This document shows, piece by piece, positions 15,123 to 24,631 of a DNA stretch of 64,000 nt. Each line of letters opens with the position of its first letter. Positions within the stretch are counted from its first letter, which is position 1. The notes below the pieces were generated by a model. The model saw only the letters and a list, made by a program, of their open reading frames with translations. It was not told where the DNA came from and made no database searches. The translations under genes were made by a program, and so were the position numbers. The stretch comes from an uncultured Adlercreutzia sp. (GTDB taxonomy: Bacteria; Actinomycetota; Coriobacteriia; Coriobacteriales; Eggerthellaceae). Location of the stretch: the NCBI RefSeq assembly GCF_958431955.1, contig NZ_CAUASN010000010.1:1-64000 (forward strand), written 5' to 3'.

Positions 15123-17081
15123 TTACTTCACCTGGGCGAGGGCGTTGTTCACGGCGTCCTTGAGGGCCGTGCTCGAGACGGTGGCGCCGGCCACGGCGTC
15201 CACCTCGGTGGACTGGGTCTCGATGATCTGGGCCGGCAGGGCGTCGAGGGCCTTGCTGCCCACACCCGCGGTCTCCTGCTGCTGCACGATGTCGATGGCC
15301 GCGATCTTGTCGCCGTCCATGGTCACCTTCACGGCCAGCTCATTGCCCATGCACAGGGTGGAGGTGCCCAGGTACTCGTTGTCGCCGAGCTGCACGGACT
15401 GCGCCGGGTCGGGGTCGACCTGGTGGCTGCCGCTGCCGGCGGTGTAGACGATGTTGGACTCCACGCCCATGGGCAGCACGGGCAGCGGGTCCTTCTCAAC
15501 CGCGGCGTTCGCACCGGCGATGCTGCCGAAGATGAGGCACTCGGCCATGTTGCCGCCGCCGTTGTACTGATACGGGGTCATGCCGCCGAACTCGCCCGCG
15601 GAGTAGAGGTGGGGGATCGGCTCGCCGTCGGTGCCCACGACCTCGGCACGGGCGTTGCGGCGGGCGCCGCCCTGGGTGTTCAGGAAGGCCTGGATCATCT
15701 CGATGGCGTAGAAGGGGCCGTCGCCGAAGGCGCGCATGGTCTCAGCGGCGCGGTAGAATGCCGGGTCGTAGCCCTCCTCGGCCATCTTGTTGAAGTCGGT
15801 CACGGTCTGCTGGAGCTTGCCGGCCGGGATGCCCAGGGCCTCCTCCAGCTCGGCGATGCTGTTGGCGCTCACGACCTGGTCCTCGAAGCCCGCGGGAATG
15901 CCGTGGTACTCCTCGGTGATGGCCTTGTTCTGGGCCGCGTCCCACACCATGTAGGTGTTGCGCGGACGCTTGGGGCTGATCCAGTCGCCGTTGCTCGGCA
16001 CGTGGCCGTGACGGTTGTACACGTCCTCGCGCAGGTAGCGCTCGCCGCCGTTGCCCACGACGATGATGCTGCCGGACAGGTTGCGCAGGTCGTTGAAGGT
16101 CTTGGCGTGCTGGTCCTCGGGCACCACGAAGGAGATGCCGCCCAGGGCGAAGCAGTTGCCCTCGAAGGCCTCCATGTGCCACAGATCGGCGCCCACGCCC
16201 ATGGCCATCTTGATGCCGTCGCCGGTGTTGAACAGCGTGCCGGCCGGGCTGCTCTTGGTCAGGCCCAGGTAATCCTCGACCATTTCCTTGTTGTTCTCAA
16301 AGCCGCCCATGGTCATGACGACGCCGTTCTTGGCGCGCACGTTCACGGTCTCGCCGGCCTTGTCGATCTCGACGCCGATGACGGCCTTGCTCACCGGATC
16401 CTGGATGAGGTTCATGCCGGGAGCCATGTACCACACGTCGATGCTGTCGGACATGGACATGACCTTGTTGCGGTACACCTTCCACAGCGCGGAGTTGCAC
16501 ACGTTGTCGCTCACGGTGAGCACGTGCAGGTCCTCGCCGCCCTCGAGCTCGGGATACTCGGGCGCGAACATGCCGATGAGCGGCTGGGCGGAGGAGTCGT
16601 ACTTCCAGTCGAGGAAGTTCTCCTCGGGCACGCCGAAGAAGTCGCGCAGCATGTTCTTGGTCTGGGTGAGGCCCTCGGCGTACACGTCGAAGAGCTCTTC
16701 ATCGATGGAGAAGTCGCCGGCCATGGCCTTGTTGTAGGCGAGCATGGACTCCTTGTTGTCGGAGTTCAGGATGATCTGGCCGCAGAAGCGCGAGTTGCCG
16801 CCCTCCATGCCCTGGGGCGCCTTGTCGACCAGCAGCACCTTGGCACCGGCGTCGGCGGCGTAGCAGGCGGACACAGCGCCGGCGGCGCCGAAGCCGATGA
16901 CGACGACGTCGTACTCGCCGTCCCAGGCGATGGTGTCGGCGAAGGTGGAACCCTCGCCGGTGGCGGCCATAGCCGAGCCGCCCTTGCCCTCGGGCGCGCA
17001 GCCCGCCAGGCCGAGACCCGCGATGGCCGCGACGCCGGCGGCCGAACCCGTGAGGAACTCACGACGCGAAAACTTGCTCAT
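15123..17081 (-). CDS. Tat-exported flavoprotein reductase with C-terminal FMN-binding domain
   Basis: This 652-residue protein has a Tat signal (SRREFLTGSAAG, hydrophobic stretch, then AGCAPEG, so possibly also lipidated). The FAD-binding GxGxxG region is VVIGFGAAGAVSA at about 60. A second flavin segment reads YSAGEFGGMTPYQYNGGGN. The C-terminal 90 residues end with DAVAGATVSS, the Thr-containing site where FMN is covalently attached in FMN_bind domains. This is the layout of soluble fumarate/urocanate-type reductases. Electron acceptor unknown. ATG 17081 follows AGGGAG. It is divergent from a LuxR-type membrane regulator that probably senses its substrate or the redox state. Confidence 0.88.
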   Translation of the reverse strand: MSKFSRREFLTGSAAGVAAIAGLGLAGCAPEGKGGSAMAATGEGSTFADTIAWDGEYDVVVIGFGAAGAVSACYAADAGAKVLLVDKAPQGMEGGNSRFCGQIILNSDNKESMLAYNKAMAGDFSIDEELFDVYAEGLTQTKNMLRDFFGVPEENFLDWKYDSSAQPLIGMFAPEYPELEGGEDLHVLTVSDNVCNSALWKVYRNKVMSMSDSIDVWYMAPGMNLIQDPVSKAVIGVEIDKAGETVNVRAKNGVVMTMGGFENNKEMVEDYLGLTKSSPAGTLFNTGDGIKMAMGVGADLWHMEAFEGNCFALGGISFVVPEDQHAKTFNDLRNLSGSIIVVGNGGERYLREDVYNRHGHVPSNGDWISPKRPRNTYMVWDAAQNKAITEEYHGIPAGFEDQVVSANSIAELEEALGIPAGKLQQTVTDFNKMAEEGYDPAFYRAAETMRAFGDGPFYAIEMIQAFLNTQGGARRNARAEVVGTDGEPIPHLYSAGEFGGMTPYQYNGGGNMAECLIFGSIAGANAAVEKDPLPVLPMGVESNIVYTAGSGSHQVDPDPAQSVQLGDNEYLGTSTLCMGNELAVKVTMDGDKIAAIDIVQQQETAGVGSKALDALPAQIIETQSTEVDAVAGATVSSTALKDAVNNALAQVK

Positions 17082-17344
17082 TTCCACTCCCTTACGTTCG
17101 TAGGTTTCGGTCGCCCCTCCCTATAAGTTGCGACCGGTTGAGGGCGGGAGGCCCTCGAGACGACCTCACTATAGCGAGCAGGCGGCGGTTACCGTGAGAG
17201 GTAACAGCAGGGTAACAAGAGGTAGAATTCGCTAACCCACCCCGCTAACCCACTGCTCACCCGTGGTATTCCGCGGTAAAGTCAAGGGTGGTAATGGGCT
17301 TTCCTTTATGGTTTGATGAAGGCCGCTTATCAAGGGAGGGAACT
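17082..17344. promoter_or_regulatory. Divergent control region with TAACCCA and GGTAACA repeats
   Basis: Between the flavoprotein and its LuxR gene stand two direct GGTAACA-like copies (17200-17217) and two TAACCCA copies 13 bases apart (17233-17239 and 17246-17252). Similar TAACCCA pairs occur upstream of the flavoprotein at 39496. They are candidate LuxR binding sites. Confidence 0.45.
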
Positions 17345-18799
17345 ATGAACCGTTTGGCATCGGCGGCGGCGTCCCTGCGCGCGGGATTCGAGGAGCAGTT
17401 CGCGACTCCCGGCGCGGCGAGCCTGTTCGTGGGGCTCGGCTGCAACCTGGCCTTCGTCGGGCAGGTGTACTTCTGGCCGGCGATGTGGCACACCTCCGCG
17501 CTCATGGTGTCCTATACCGACGCCACCTACGTCGCCGAGCTCTTGTGCGCCTTGCTGCTGGTGCTGCGGTTGAGGGATACGGCGCGGCCGCCTTTCGGGC
17601 GCGCGGCGGTGTGGCTGCTCGCCGCTCTCGTGCAGGCAACGCTCGTGCTGTACTGCGTCCTCTTCGGGATGGGGGTGGAAATTCCCCAAGCGTTCAACTG
17701 GGTATGCGGGGCCATCTTCGGGCTGTACCTCCCGGTGGTCATGCTCGCCTGGTTCGCGGTGCACCTGCGCTTGGGCGCGGCACGCATCGTGTGGAACATC
17801 ATGCTGTCGGCCGTGTTCGCCTCGTTCGCCATCTGGGTCTTCTCGGGGCTCGAGGCGGTGAAGATCTGCGTGTGCATGGGGGTTTTGCTGCTCATCGGCA
17901 CGTTCGTGCTCACGCGGAAGCTGGCCGCCCTGCCGGCCGCCGCCGAGGCCGCAGATGCCGCCGAGGCGGGCTTCAGCTATCCGCCCTCGGCGACGTTCCT
18001 GTTCAGCTTCGCGTTCATCACCGCCATCTCCTTCGCCGGCATCGGCGGCGAGAGCGCGTCGTTTGCCACCGGGGCCTTCTTCGCCCCCATGCTCGTCGTG
18101 TGCGCTGCGGCGCTGCTGCTCAACGTCTCGTCGTTCCCGCTGGCAAGCGTGGCCGTGCCCGCCATCGTGATGGCCACCATCGCGGCCTCGTCCCTGAACC
18201 TCGATCCCGCCATCTCGTTCGACTTGGCGGCTTTGGGCATGTTCTTGTTCTTGACCTATGCCGTGGTGCTGCTCGTCGCGGGCATGCAGGGGCGCCCCCG
18301 CGAGGCGGCCCGGGCGTTTCTGGGGCTTATGGTCGCCTTCGCCGCCGGCTGCATCGCAGGGCGCGTCGTCATGGCGCTCTGCATCGTGTTCGCGGGCTCC
18401 TGGTCGTCGGACATCCTCATCATCTTGTCCATCGTCGCCGCCAACGCGGCCATGGTTATCCTCATCCGCCGCGGCGTCACTCCGCGCCGGGCCGAGGAAC
18501 TGCTGTCACGGGAAGAGAGCGACGGGAGCGGCGGAGCGGGGCGGCTTCCCCTCGCGCAGATCGACCGTATCGCGGCCGAGCGCAACCTCGGCGAGCGCGA
18601 GCGGGAGGTGCTCGTGCTCTTGCTGGAGGGGAAGTCGGCTGCGGAAGTGGCCCGGGAAATGGTCGTGGCGAACGGGACCGCGAAGTCGCACATTCGCCAC
18701 GTGTACAAGAAGCTCGGCGTCCACAGCCGTGACGAGCTCTTCGATATGTTTGGCGTGAGCCGGGGCTCGGTTACTTCCCCTGAGCCTGGACGGCGGTGA
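17345..18799 (+). CDS. Membrane-embedded LuxR-type regulator paired with the flavoprotein at 15123
   Basis: This 484-residue protein has about twelve hydrophobic segments over residues 25-375. A C-terminal LuxR HTH follows: LGEREREVLVLLLEGKSAAE, then GTAKSHIRHVYKKLGVHSRD. Regulators of this build, common in Eggerthellaceae, sit next to single flavoprotein genes and are thought to sense small molecules through the membrane part. ATG 17345 follows AAGGGAGGG. The 3' end overlaps the convergent pta gene by 29 bases. Confidence 0.85.
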   Translation: MNRLASAAASLRAGFEEQFATPGAASLFVGLGCNLAFVGQVYFWPAMWHTSALMVSYTDATYVAELLCALLLVLRLRDTARPPFGRAAVWLLAALVQATLVLYCVLFGMGVEIPQAFNWVCGAIFGLYLPVVMLAWFAVHLRLGAARIVWNIMLSAVFASFAIWVFSGLEAVKICVCMGVLLLIGTFVLTRKLAALPAAAEAADAAEAGFSYPPSATFLFSFAFITAISFAGIGGESASFATGAFFAPMLVVCAAALLLNVSSFPLASVAVPAIVMATIAASSLNLDPAISFDLAALGMFLFLTYAVVLLVAGMQGRPREAARAFLGLMVAFAAGCIAGRVVMALCIVFAGSWSSDILIILSIVAANAAMVILIRRGVTPRRAEELLSREESDGSGGAGRLPLAQIDRIAAERNLGEREREVLVLLLEGKSAAEVAREMVVANGTAKSHIRHVYKKLGVHSRDELFDMFGVSRGSVTSPEPGRR

Positions 18800-19763
18800 T
18801 GGCCACCACGCCCACGATGTCGTCGGCCGAGCAGCCGCGGGACAGGTCGTTCACCGGCGCGGCGATGCCCTGGAGGATGGGGCCGTAGGCCTCGGCCTTC
18901 GCCAGGCGCTGCACGAGCTTGTAGCCGATGTTGCCGGCATCGATGTCGGGGAACACGAGCACGTTGGCGCGCCCGGCCACGGGGGAGTCGGGGGCCTTCG
19001 CCGCGCCGATCTCGGGCACGATGGCGGCGTCGAGCTGCAGCTCGCCGTCTACCGTAAGCTCGGGCGCGAGCTCCTTCACGAGCGCCGTGGCGCGCACCAC
19101 CTTGTCGGCGTCGTCGTTTTTGGCCGACCCGTAGGAGGAGTGCGACAGCATGGCCACCACCGGCTCGGCGCCGTCGATGAGGCTTCTCCAGGCGGCCTCG
19201 GCGTTGATGGCGATCTGGGCCAGGCGCTCGGCGTCGGGCTGCACCTCCAGGCCGCAGTCGGAGAACAGGAAGGTGCCCTTGTGCCCCAGCTCGCAGTCGG
19301 GCACGTTCATGACGAAGAACGAGCTCACCATCGACGCGCCGGGCGCGGTCTTCAGGATCTGCAGGGCCGGGCGCAGCACATCGCCGGTGGAGTGGCAGGC
19401 GCCGGAGACGAGACCCGCGGCCTCGCCCTCCTTCACCATCATCATGCCGAAGTACAGCTCGTTGTCCATGAGCTCCAGGGCCTGCTCGTACGTCATGCCC
19501 TTCTTGGCGCGCAGCTCCGCCAGGCGCGCGGCGTAGGGCTCGCGCAGCTCGGAGGCGAGCGGATCCACGATGCGGGCGCCCGCAAGGTCGCAGCCGGCCG
19601 CGGCGATGTCGTCGGGGTTGCCGAGGATGATGAGGTCGGCGATACCCTCGGCGAGGATCTTCTCGGCGGCCTGCAGGGTGCGGATGTCGTTGCCCTCGGG
19701 CAGCACGATGGTCTTCTTGTCGGCCTTCGCCTGGGCGATCATGGTATCGAGGAATGCGCTCAC
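18771..19763 (-). CDS. pta: Phosphate acetyltransferase
   Basis: This 330-residue protein has the Pta fold: KKTIVLPEGNDIRTLQAAEK at the start, GLVSGACHSTGDVLRPALQI, MLSHSSYGSAKNDDADKV, and VFPDIDAGNIGYKL near the end. It converts acetyl-CoA to acetyl phosphate for ackA. Start GTG 19763 is preferred: AGGAG lies 6 bases before it, whereas the nearby ATG 19769 directly abuts the ribosome site. The gene is convergent with the LuxR regulator and overlaps it by 29 bases. Confidence 0.94.
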   Translation of the reverse strand: MSAFLDTMIAQAKADKKTIVLPEGNDIRTLQAAEKILAEGIADLIILGNPDDIAAAGCDLAGARIVDPLASELREPYAARLAELRAKKGMTYEQALELMDNELYFGMMMVKEGEAAGLVSGACHSTGDVLRPALQILKTAPGASMVSSFFVMNVPDCELGHKGTFLFSDCGLEVQPDAERLAQIAINAEAAWRSLIDGAEPVVAMLSHSSYGSAKNDDADKVVRATALVKELAPELTVDGELQLDAAIVPEIGAAKAPDSPVAGRANVLVFPDIDAGNIGYKLVQRLAKAEAYGPILQGIAAPVNDLSRGCSADDIVGVVAITAVQAQGK

Positions 19764-19858
19764 GGGCATCTCCTTTCTCCGGTGGGGATGAGTCCGCCTC
19801 CCATGATAGGGCACCGCCGCCCTTGCGCGGCCGTGTGGCGCGATGCACAGCCGGCGTG

Positions 19859-19920
19859 AGGTTCATATATTCGGTTTGTATGTGAACCTTTCCGCCGCCA
19901 GGCGGGGGAGTAGGTACAAT
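19859..19920 (+). promoter_or_regulatory. Promoter and palindrome upstream of glf
   Basis: The arms AGGTTCA (19859-19865) and TGAACCT (19883-19889) are an inverted repeat 17 bases apart. TACAAT at 19915-19920 is a plausible -10 box about 70 bases before the glf start. The palindrome lies where a regulator could act on glf or pta. Confidence 0.35.
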
Positions 19921-19991
19921 ATCGGCTGAGAACATCTGCCCCGACGCGCCCTGCGCCGCGGATTCCACCGAGACAGACCGAGGAGCCGCCC

Positions 19992-21266
19992 ATGTCCGTG
20001 AACTACGCCGATTTTCGCGCCATCGCCATCGCCGACTTCGACGCGGTGGTCGTCGGCTCCGGATTCGCCGGCGCCGTGACCGCCCGCCAGCTGGCCGAGC
20101 AGGGCGGCCTGCGCGTCCTCGTCATCGAGAAGCGCCCGCACATCGCCGGCAACGCCTACGATGCCTACGACGAGGCGGGCATCCTCGTGCACCGCTACGG
20201 GCCGCACATCTTCCACACGAACAGCCGCGAGGCCTACGAGTTCCTCGGCCGCTTCACGAAGTGGTCGAGCTACCAGCACCGGGTGCTCGCCGACTGGTAC
20301 GGCACCTACATGCCCGTGCCCTTCAACAAGAACTCCATGGAGATCGCCTTCGGCGACGAGAAGGCCGCCGTCCTCATCCAGAAGCTCATCGACACCTTCG
20401 GCGACGAGCGCAAGGTGACCATCAACGAGCTGCGCGCCCAGGACGACCCCGATCTGGCCGAGGTGGCCGACTTCGTGTACCAGAACGTGTTCCTCTACTA
20501 CACCCAGAAGCAGTGGGGGCTCACCCCCGAGGAGGTCGATCCCTCGGTGACCGCGCGCGTGCCGGTGTTCATCTCGCGCGACGACCGCTACTTCCAGGAC
20601 GAGTTCCAGGGGATGCCCGAGGACGGCTACACGCGCCTGTTCGAGGAGATGCTCTCCCACGAGCGCATCTGCGTGTGCCTGGACACCGAGGCCGAGAGCG
20701 TCTTCGAGCTCGTGTTCGAGAGCGGCGCCGAGGACGCGCCCCTTTCCGCCATCCGCATCAAGGGGGAGGCCTTCGACGGCCCCATCGTGTACACCGGGCC
20801 TTTGGACGAGCTCTTCCTCGCGCGCTTCGGGCGCCTGCCCTACCGCTCCCTCGAGTTCGTCTACGAGACCTTCGAGGAGAACTACCACCTGCCCTGCGGT
20901 ACAGTGAACTACACGGTGACCGAGGACTTCACGCGCATCACCGAGTTCAAGTGGCTCACCGAGCAGAAGGGGCCGCGCACCACCATCATGCGCGAGTATC
21001 CCCGGGCCTACGAGGACCCGGCCACCCAGATTCCCTACTACGCCATCATCAACGACGAGAACACCGCGCGCTACGAGCGCTACCGGCGCCTGACCGACGC
21101 GCTGCCGAACTTCTACCCGCTCGGGCGCTTGGCCGAGTACCGCTACTTCAACATGGACAAGGTGGTCGTCGACGCCCTGGCCGCCTCCGAGCGCATCCTG
21201 TTCGCGCTCGATCACCCCGACGCGCCGGAAGCTGACGCCACTTCCTCTGCCACCCCCGCCTGCTAG
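19992..21266 (+). CDS. glf: UDP-galactopyranose mutase
   Basis: This 424-residue protein has the FAD site VVVGSGFAGAVTARQLAEQ, then VIEKRPHIAGNAYD, YGPHIFHTNSREA and the family's conserved RVLADWYGTYMPVPFN. It converts UDP-galactopyranose to UDP-galactofuranose using reduced FAD. Galactofuranose then goes into cell-wall or surface glycan. A glycosyltransferase gene starts 11 bases downstream and is its likely partner. Confidence 0.94.
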   Translation: MSVNYADFRAIAIADFDAVVVGSGFAGAVTARQLAEQGGLRVLVIEKRPHIAGNAYDAYDEAGILVHRYGPHIFHTNSREAYEFLGRFTKWSSYQHRVLADWYGTYMPVPFNKNSMEIAFGDEKAAVLIQKLIDTFGDERKVTINELRAQDDPDLAEVADFVYQNVFLYYTQKQWGLTPEEVDPSVTARVPVFISRDDRYFQDEFQGMPEDGYTRLFEEMLSHERICVCLDTEAESVFELVFESGAEDAPLSAIRIKGEAFDGPIVYTGPLDELFLARFGRLPYRSLEFVYETFEENYHLPCGTVNYTVTEDFTRITEFKWLTEQKGPRTTIMREYPRAYEDPATQIPYYAIINDENTARYERYRRLTDALPNFYPLGRLAEYRYFNMDKVVVDALAASERILFALDHPDAPEADATSSATPAC

Positions 21267-21277
21267 GAGCCGCCGCC

Positions 21278-22297
21278 ATGAAGACCATCACCTTCGCCGT
21301 GCCCTGCTACAACTCGGCCGCCTACATGGACCACTGCGTGGAAACGCTTCTGGCCTGCGGCGACGACATCGAGATCTTGCTGGTGGACGACGGCTCCACG
21401 AAGGACGACACCGCCGAGATCGCCGACCGCTGGGAGCGCGAGCACCCCGGTATTATTCGCGCCATCCACCAGCTCAACAAGGGCCACGGCGGCGCGGTGA
21501 ACACGGGGCTTGCGAACGCGACCGGCTTCTACTTCAAGGTGGTCGACTCCGACGACTGGCTGGATGCGGCGGCCATGTTCCCGCTCATGGAGTACATGCG
21601 CAGCCAGGTGGAGGCGCCGGTGCCCTGCGACATGGTGGTGGCCAACTACGTCTACGAGAAGGTGGACGAGGGCGTGCAGAAGGTCATGGGATATTCCAAC
21701 GTGCTGCCCGAGGGCTACGAGTTCGGCTGGGACGAGGTGGGCACCTTCCTGCCGAGCCAGTATTTGCTCATGCACTCGGTGTACTACCGCACCGAGATGC
21801 TGAAGAAGATGCACCTCACGCTGCCCGAGCACACCTTCTATGTGGACAACATCTTCGTCTACGAGCCGCTCGTGCACGTGCGCACCATGCGCTACTTCAA
21901 CGTGGACGCCTACCGCTACTTCATCGGGCGCGAGGACCAGTCGGTCAACGAGAAGGTGATGATGGGCCGCATGGACCAGCAGCTGCGCGTCACCCGCCAG
22001 ATGATCGACAACGTGGACCCGCAGGCAGTGCGCAACCGCCATTTGCGTCACTACCTGCGCAACTACCTCTCCATGATGATGTGCATCTGCTCGGTGTTCC
22101 TGCGCATGCGCGGCGGCGAGCAGGATGAGGAAGACCTCAAGGGCATCTGGGCCTACCTCAAGGAGCAGAACCCGTCGCTGTACCGGCGGGTGCGCACCAA
22201 CGCGCTGAATTTGGCCACGAACCTGCCCACCGAGGCGGGCGAGCAGATCGGCCTCAAGGGCTACCGCATCGCCCAGAAGATCTTCAAGTTCAACTAA
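21278..22297 (+). CDS. Family 2 glycosyltransferase
   Basis: This 339-residue protein begins TITFAVPCYNSAAYMD and has EILLVDDGSTKDDTAEIAD and FKVVDSDDWLD, giving the nucleotide-sugar site with the DxD-type SDDW. No membrane anchor is apparent. Directly after glf, it may transfer galactofuranose or a related sugar to a surface glycan. The acceptor is not identifiable. Confidence 0.88.
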   Translation: MKTITFAVPCYNSAAYMDHCVETLLACGDDIEILLVDDGSTKDDTAEIADRWEREHPGIIRAIHQLNKGHGGAVNTGLANATGFYFKVVDSDDWLDAAAMFPLMEYMRSQVEAPVPCDMVVANYVYEKVDEGVQKVMGYSNVLPEGYEFGWDEVGTFLPSQYLLMHSVYYRTEMLKKMHLTLPEHTFYVDNIFVYEPLVHVRTMRYFNVDAYRYFIGREDQSVNEKVMMGRMDQQLRVTRQMIDNVDPQAVRNRHLRHYLRNYLSMMMCICSVFLRMRGGEQDEEDLKGIWAYLKEQNPSLYRRVRTNALNLATNLPTEAGEQIGLKGYRIAQKIFKFN

Positions 22298-22345
22298 GTG
22301 TTCCGCTGGTTCGCAGGCCGCGGGCGTCTCTGAGGGGTGAGGACG

Positions 22346-23173
22346 ATGGATCTGATTCTGGCCATCGACATTCGCAACACGCATACGCGGCTCGGCCTGG
22401 CCACGGGCGGGGTGCTCGCGGCCCAGTGGTCGGTGGGGACGGACGCCGGCTGTACGGCCGACGAGGCCGTGGCGGCCGTGGCCACGTTCTTCGACGCGGT
22501 GGACTGCGGCCTGACGCCGCTCGCGCCCGATGCGGCGCTCGCGCCGGGTGATCTGCCCGCCCGGGCGCCCCTGGCCGACGGCGCCATCATCGCCTCGGTG
22601 TTCCCCTCGCTTACCGAGGTGTGGGTGGAGGCGGCCCGGCGCCTGACCGGGACGCGCCCCCTCACGGTGGGGCCCGGGCTCAAGAGCGGCCTTAAGATGG
22701 CGTTTTCGGATCCCTCCTCGGTCGGCGCCGACCGCGTGGCCGAGATGGTGGCCGCGAAGTCGGCCTACGGGGCCCCGGTGCTCGTGGTGGACTTGGGCAC
22801 CTCCACCACCTTCGAGCTGCTCGATGACGAGGGCTCGTTCAAGGGCGGCATCATCGCCCCGGGCATGCGCCTGGGCGCGGCGGCCCTGGCGAGCGGCGCC
22901 GCCCAGCTTCCCGCCGTGGAGCTGCGAGCGCCCCGGGCGCTTCTGGGGCGCACCACCGAGGCGGCCATGCAGGCGGGCATCGTGATGGGCGAGGTGGCCC
23001 GCATCGACGGGCTCATCGATATGATCTGGGAGGACGCCGGCTACAGGACGCCGGTGGTGCTCACGGGGCGCGGAGCGGAGTCCATTGCGGCCCTCATGGC
23101 CCACGAGGCCTCGGTGGACCAGACGCTCGGCCTGCGGGGGCTCGTAGAGCTCTACGCCCTGAACCGCCGCTAG
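22346..23173 (+). CDS. coaX: Type III pantothenate kinase
   Basis: This 275-residue protein begins LILAIDIRNTHTRLGL, the phosphate loop of CoaX (Asn-Thr present, Gly of the usual DxGNT replaced by Arg). VGADRVAEMVAAKSAYG and VVDLGTSTTFELLD follow, then GGIIAPGMRLGAAAL. It phosphorylates pantothenate in coenzyme A synthesis. ATG 22346 has GAGGGG about 8 bases upstream. Confidence 0.92.
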   Translation: MDLILAIDIRNTHTRLGLATGGVLAAQWSVGTDAGCTADEAVAAVATFFDAVDCGLTPLAPDAALAPGDLPARAPLADGAIIASVFPSLTEVWVEAARRLTGTRPLTVGPGLKSGLKMAFSDPSSVGADRVAEMVAAKSAYGAPVLVVDLGTSTTFELLDDEGSFKGGIIAPGMRLGAAALASGAAQLPAVELRAPRALLGRTTEAAMQAGIVMGEVARIDGLIDMIWEDAGYRTPVVLTGRGAESIAALMAHEASVDQTLGLRGLVELYALNRR

Positions 23174-23235
23174 GGCGCGCCGCCGCGAGCGCCCCCCCCT
23201 GCCGCCGGGACCGCACACTGCTGACGCGGCTTGCG

Positions 23236-24540
23236 CTACTTGTAGTCCTCCACGTTCTTCGACGAACTGCCCGTGGTGTTGCCCTCGTTGCGCAGCTCGA
23301 AGCCGAAGCGCACGGTGGCGTCGCCGAAGCGGTCGCGCAGGGCGTCGGTGGCGGCCAGAAGCTGGCGGCGCTTCGCGTCGTCGGCGATGAGGGGCGTCGC
23401 CTCGCGCGCGGCAGGGGAGCTCTCGCGCCCGTCCAGCCCGTCGGCGTCGAAGAGGCTCTCCTGCACCGGTCCCGTCTCCTCCTCGAAGCGGCTCACCGCC
23501 ACGCCGAGCAGGCGCACCTTCGCGCCCGGCACCCAGATGTCGTCGATCATGGCGTGGATAAGCGGGGTGAAGGCGATGTCGTCGTCGGTGGGACGGGGCA
23601 GCTGGCGCTGCACCGAGTGGGTGGTGCGGTCGGCGAAGCGCACCTTCACGGCGACAGTGCGCCCGGCGAGCCCCTTCCGGCGCAGCCGGCGGCCCACCTT
23701 GGCCGCGATGGTGGAGAGCGCCGCCTCGATGTCGGCCCGCTCGGTGAGGTCGCGGGCGAAGGTGACCTCGTTGGAGACCGACTTCACCGTGTCGTCCTCC
23801 TCCACGGCCGATCGGTCGCGGCCCAGGGCGCGCTCGCGCATCATCTCGCCGTTCTTCCCGAACACGCGCCGCAGAAGCGAGGCGTCGGCGCGGCCCATGT
23901 CGCCCAAGGTGCGGATGCCGTGGGCCGTGAGCACCCGCTCGGCGGCGGCGCCCACGCCGCTTACGGTGCGCACGGGCAAATCGGCCAGGAAGGCCTCCTC
24001 GGCGCCGGGCCACACCACGGTGAGGCCGCGGGGCTTGTCGGCATCGGAGGCGATCTTGGCCACCGACTTGGTGGCGCCCACGCCCACCGAGCAGGTGACG
24101 CCGAGTTCTGCCACGCGGCGCTGGATGCGCTCGGCTATGCGCACGGGGTGCTCGGTGTTCACGGCGGTGGGGGAGACGTCCATGAAGGCCTCGTCGATGG
24201 AGACCTGCTGCACGTGGGGCGTCTCGTCGCGCAGGATAGCCATGATGGCCGCCGACACCTCGCGGTAGCGATGGAAATTGCCGTGGGTCCAGATGGCCTC
24301 GGGGCACAGCTCGCGGGCAAGTGAAGCCGCCATGGCGCTGCGCACGCCGAAGGCGCGGGCCTCGTAGGAGCAGGTGGACACCACTCCGTGGGCGTCGGCG
24401 TCGCCGCCCACGATGACGGGCTTGCCGCGCCAGCCGGGATGGTCGAGTTGCTCCACCGAGGCGAAGAAGGCGTCCAAATCCACGAGCAGGATGGCCGGCC
24501 CCTCCCAGGGCGGAAGCGTTATGTCGATGGCGTCGTCCAT
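23236..24540 (-). CDS. dinB: DNA polymerase IV (Y family)
   Basis: This 434-residue protein has the Y-family palm motifs LLVDLDAFFASVEQ (first Asp), the YEARAFGVRSAM finger and VSIDEAFMDVS (catalytic Asp-Glu). The little-finger domain follows. It ends in a short tail without an obvious beta-clamp motif. There is no Shine-Dalgarno sequence before ATG 24540. Instead TACAAT at 24552-24547 ends six bases before it, which would place transcription start at the ATG (leaderless mRNA). No LexA box was recognised. Confidence 0.93.
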   Translation of the reverse strand: MDDAIDITLPPWEGPAILLVDLDAFFASVEQLDHPGWRGKPVIVGGDADAHGVVSTCSYEARAFGVRSAMAASLARELCPEAIWTHGNFHRYREVSAAIMAILRDETPHVQQVSIDEAFMDVSPTAVNTEHPVRIAERIQRRVAELGVTCSVGVGATKSVAKIASDADKPRGLTVVWPGAEEAFLADLPVRTVSGVGAAAERVLTAHGIRTLGDMGRADASLLRRVFGKNGEMMRERALGRDRSAVEEDDTVKSVSNEVTFARDLTERADIEAALSTIAAKVGRRLRRKGLAGRTVAVKVRFADRTTHSVQRQLPRPTDDDIAFTPLIHAMIDDIWVPGAKVRLLGVAVSRFEEETGPVQESLFDADGLDGRESSPAAREATPLIADDAKRRQLLAATDALRDRFGDATVRFGFELRNEGNTTGSSSKNVEDYK

Positions 24541-24631
24541 GGGGCCATTGTAGCGCATGGAGGATGAGAAGGGTACATCTGTTCTGAATGTGGCGAAAAA
24601 GAGAGCCGGCCCCGCGGCCAGCTCCCGGTGC

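Noticed and set aside
21263..24307. Long minus-strand open frame across the glycosyltransferase, coaX and dinB
   Set aside because: It covers three well-supported genes in other frames and shows no recognisable domain.
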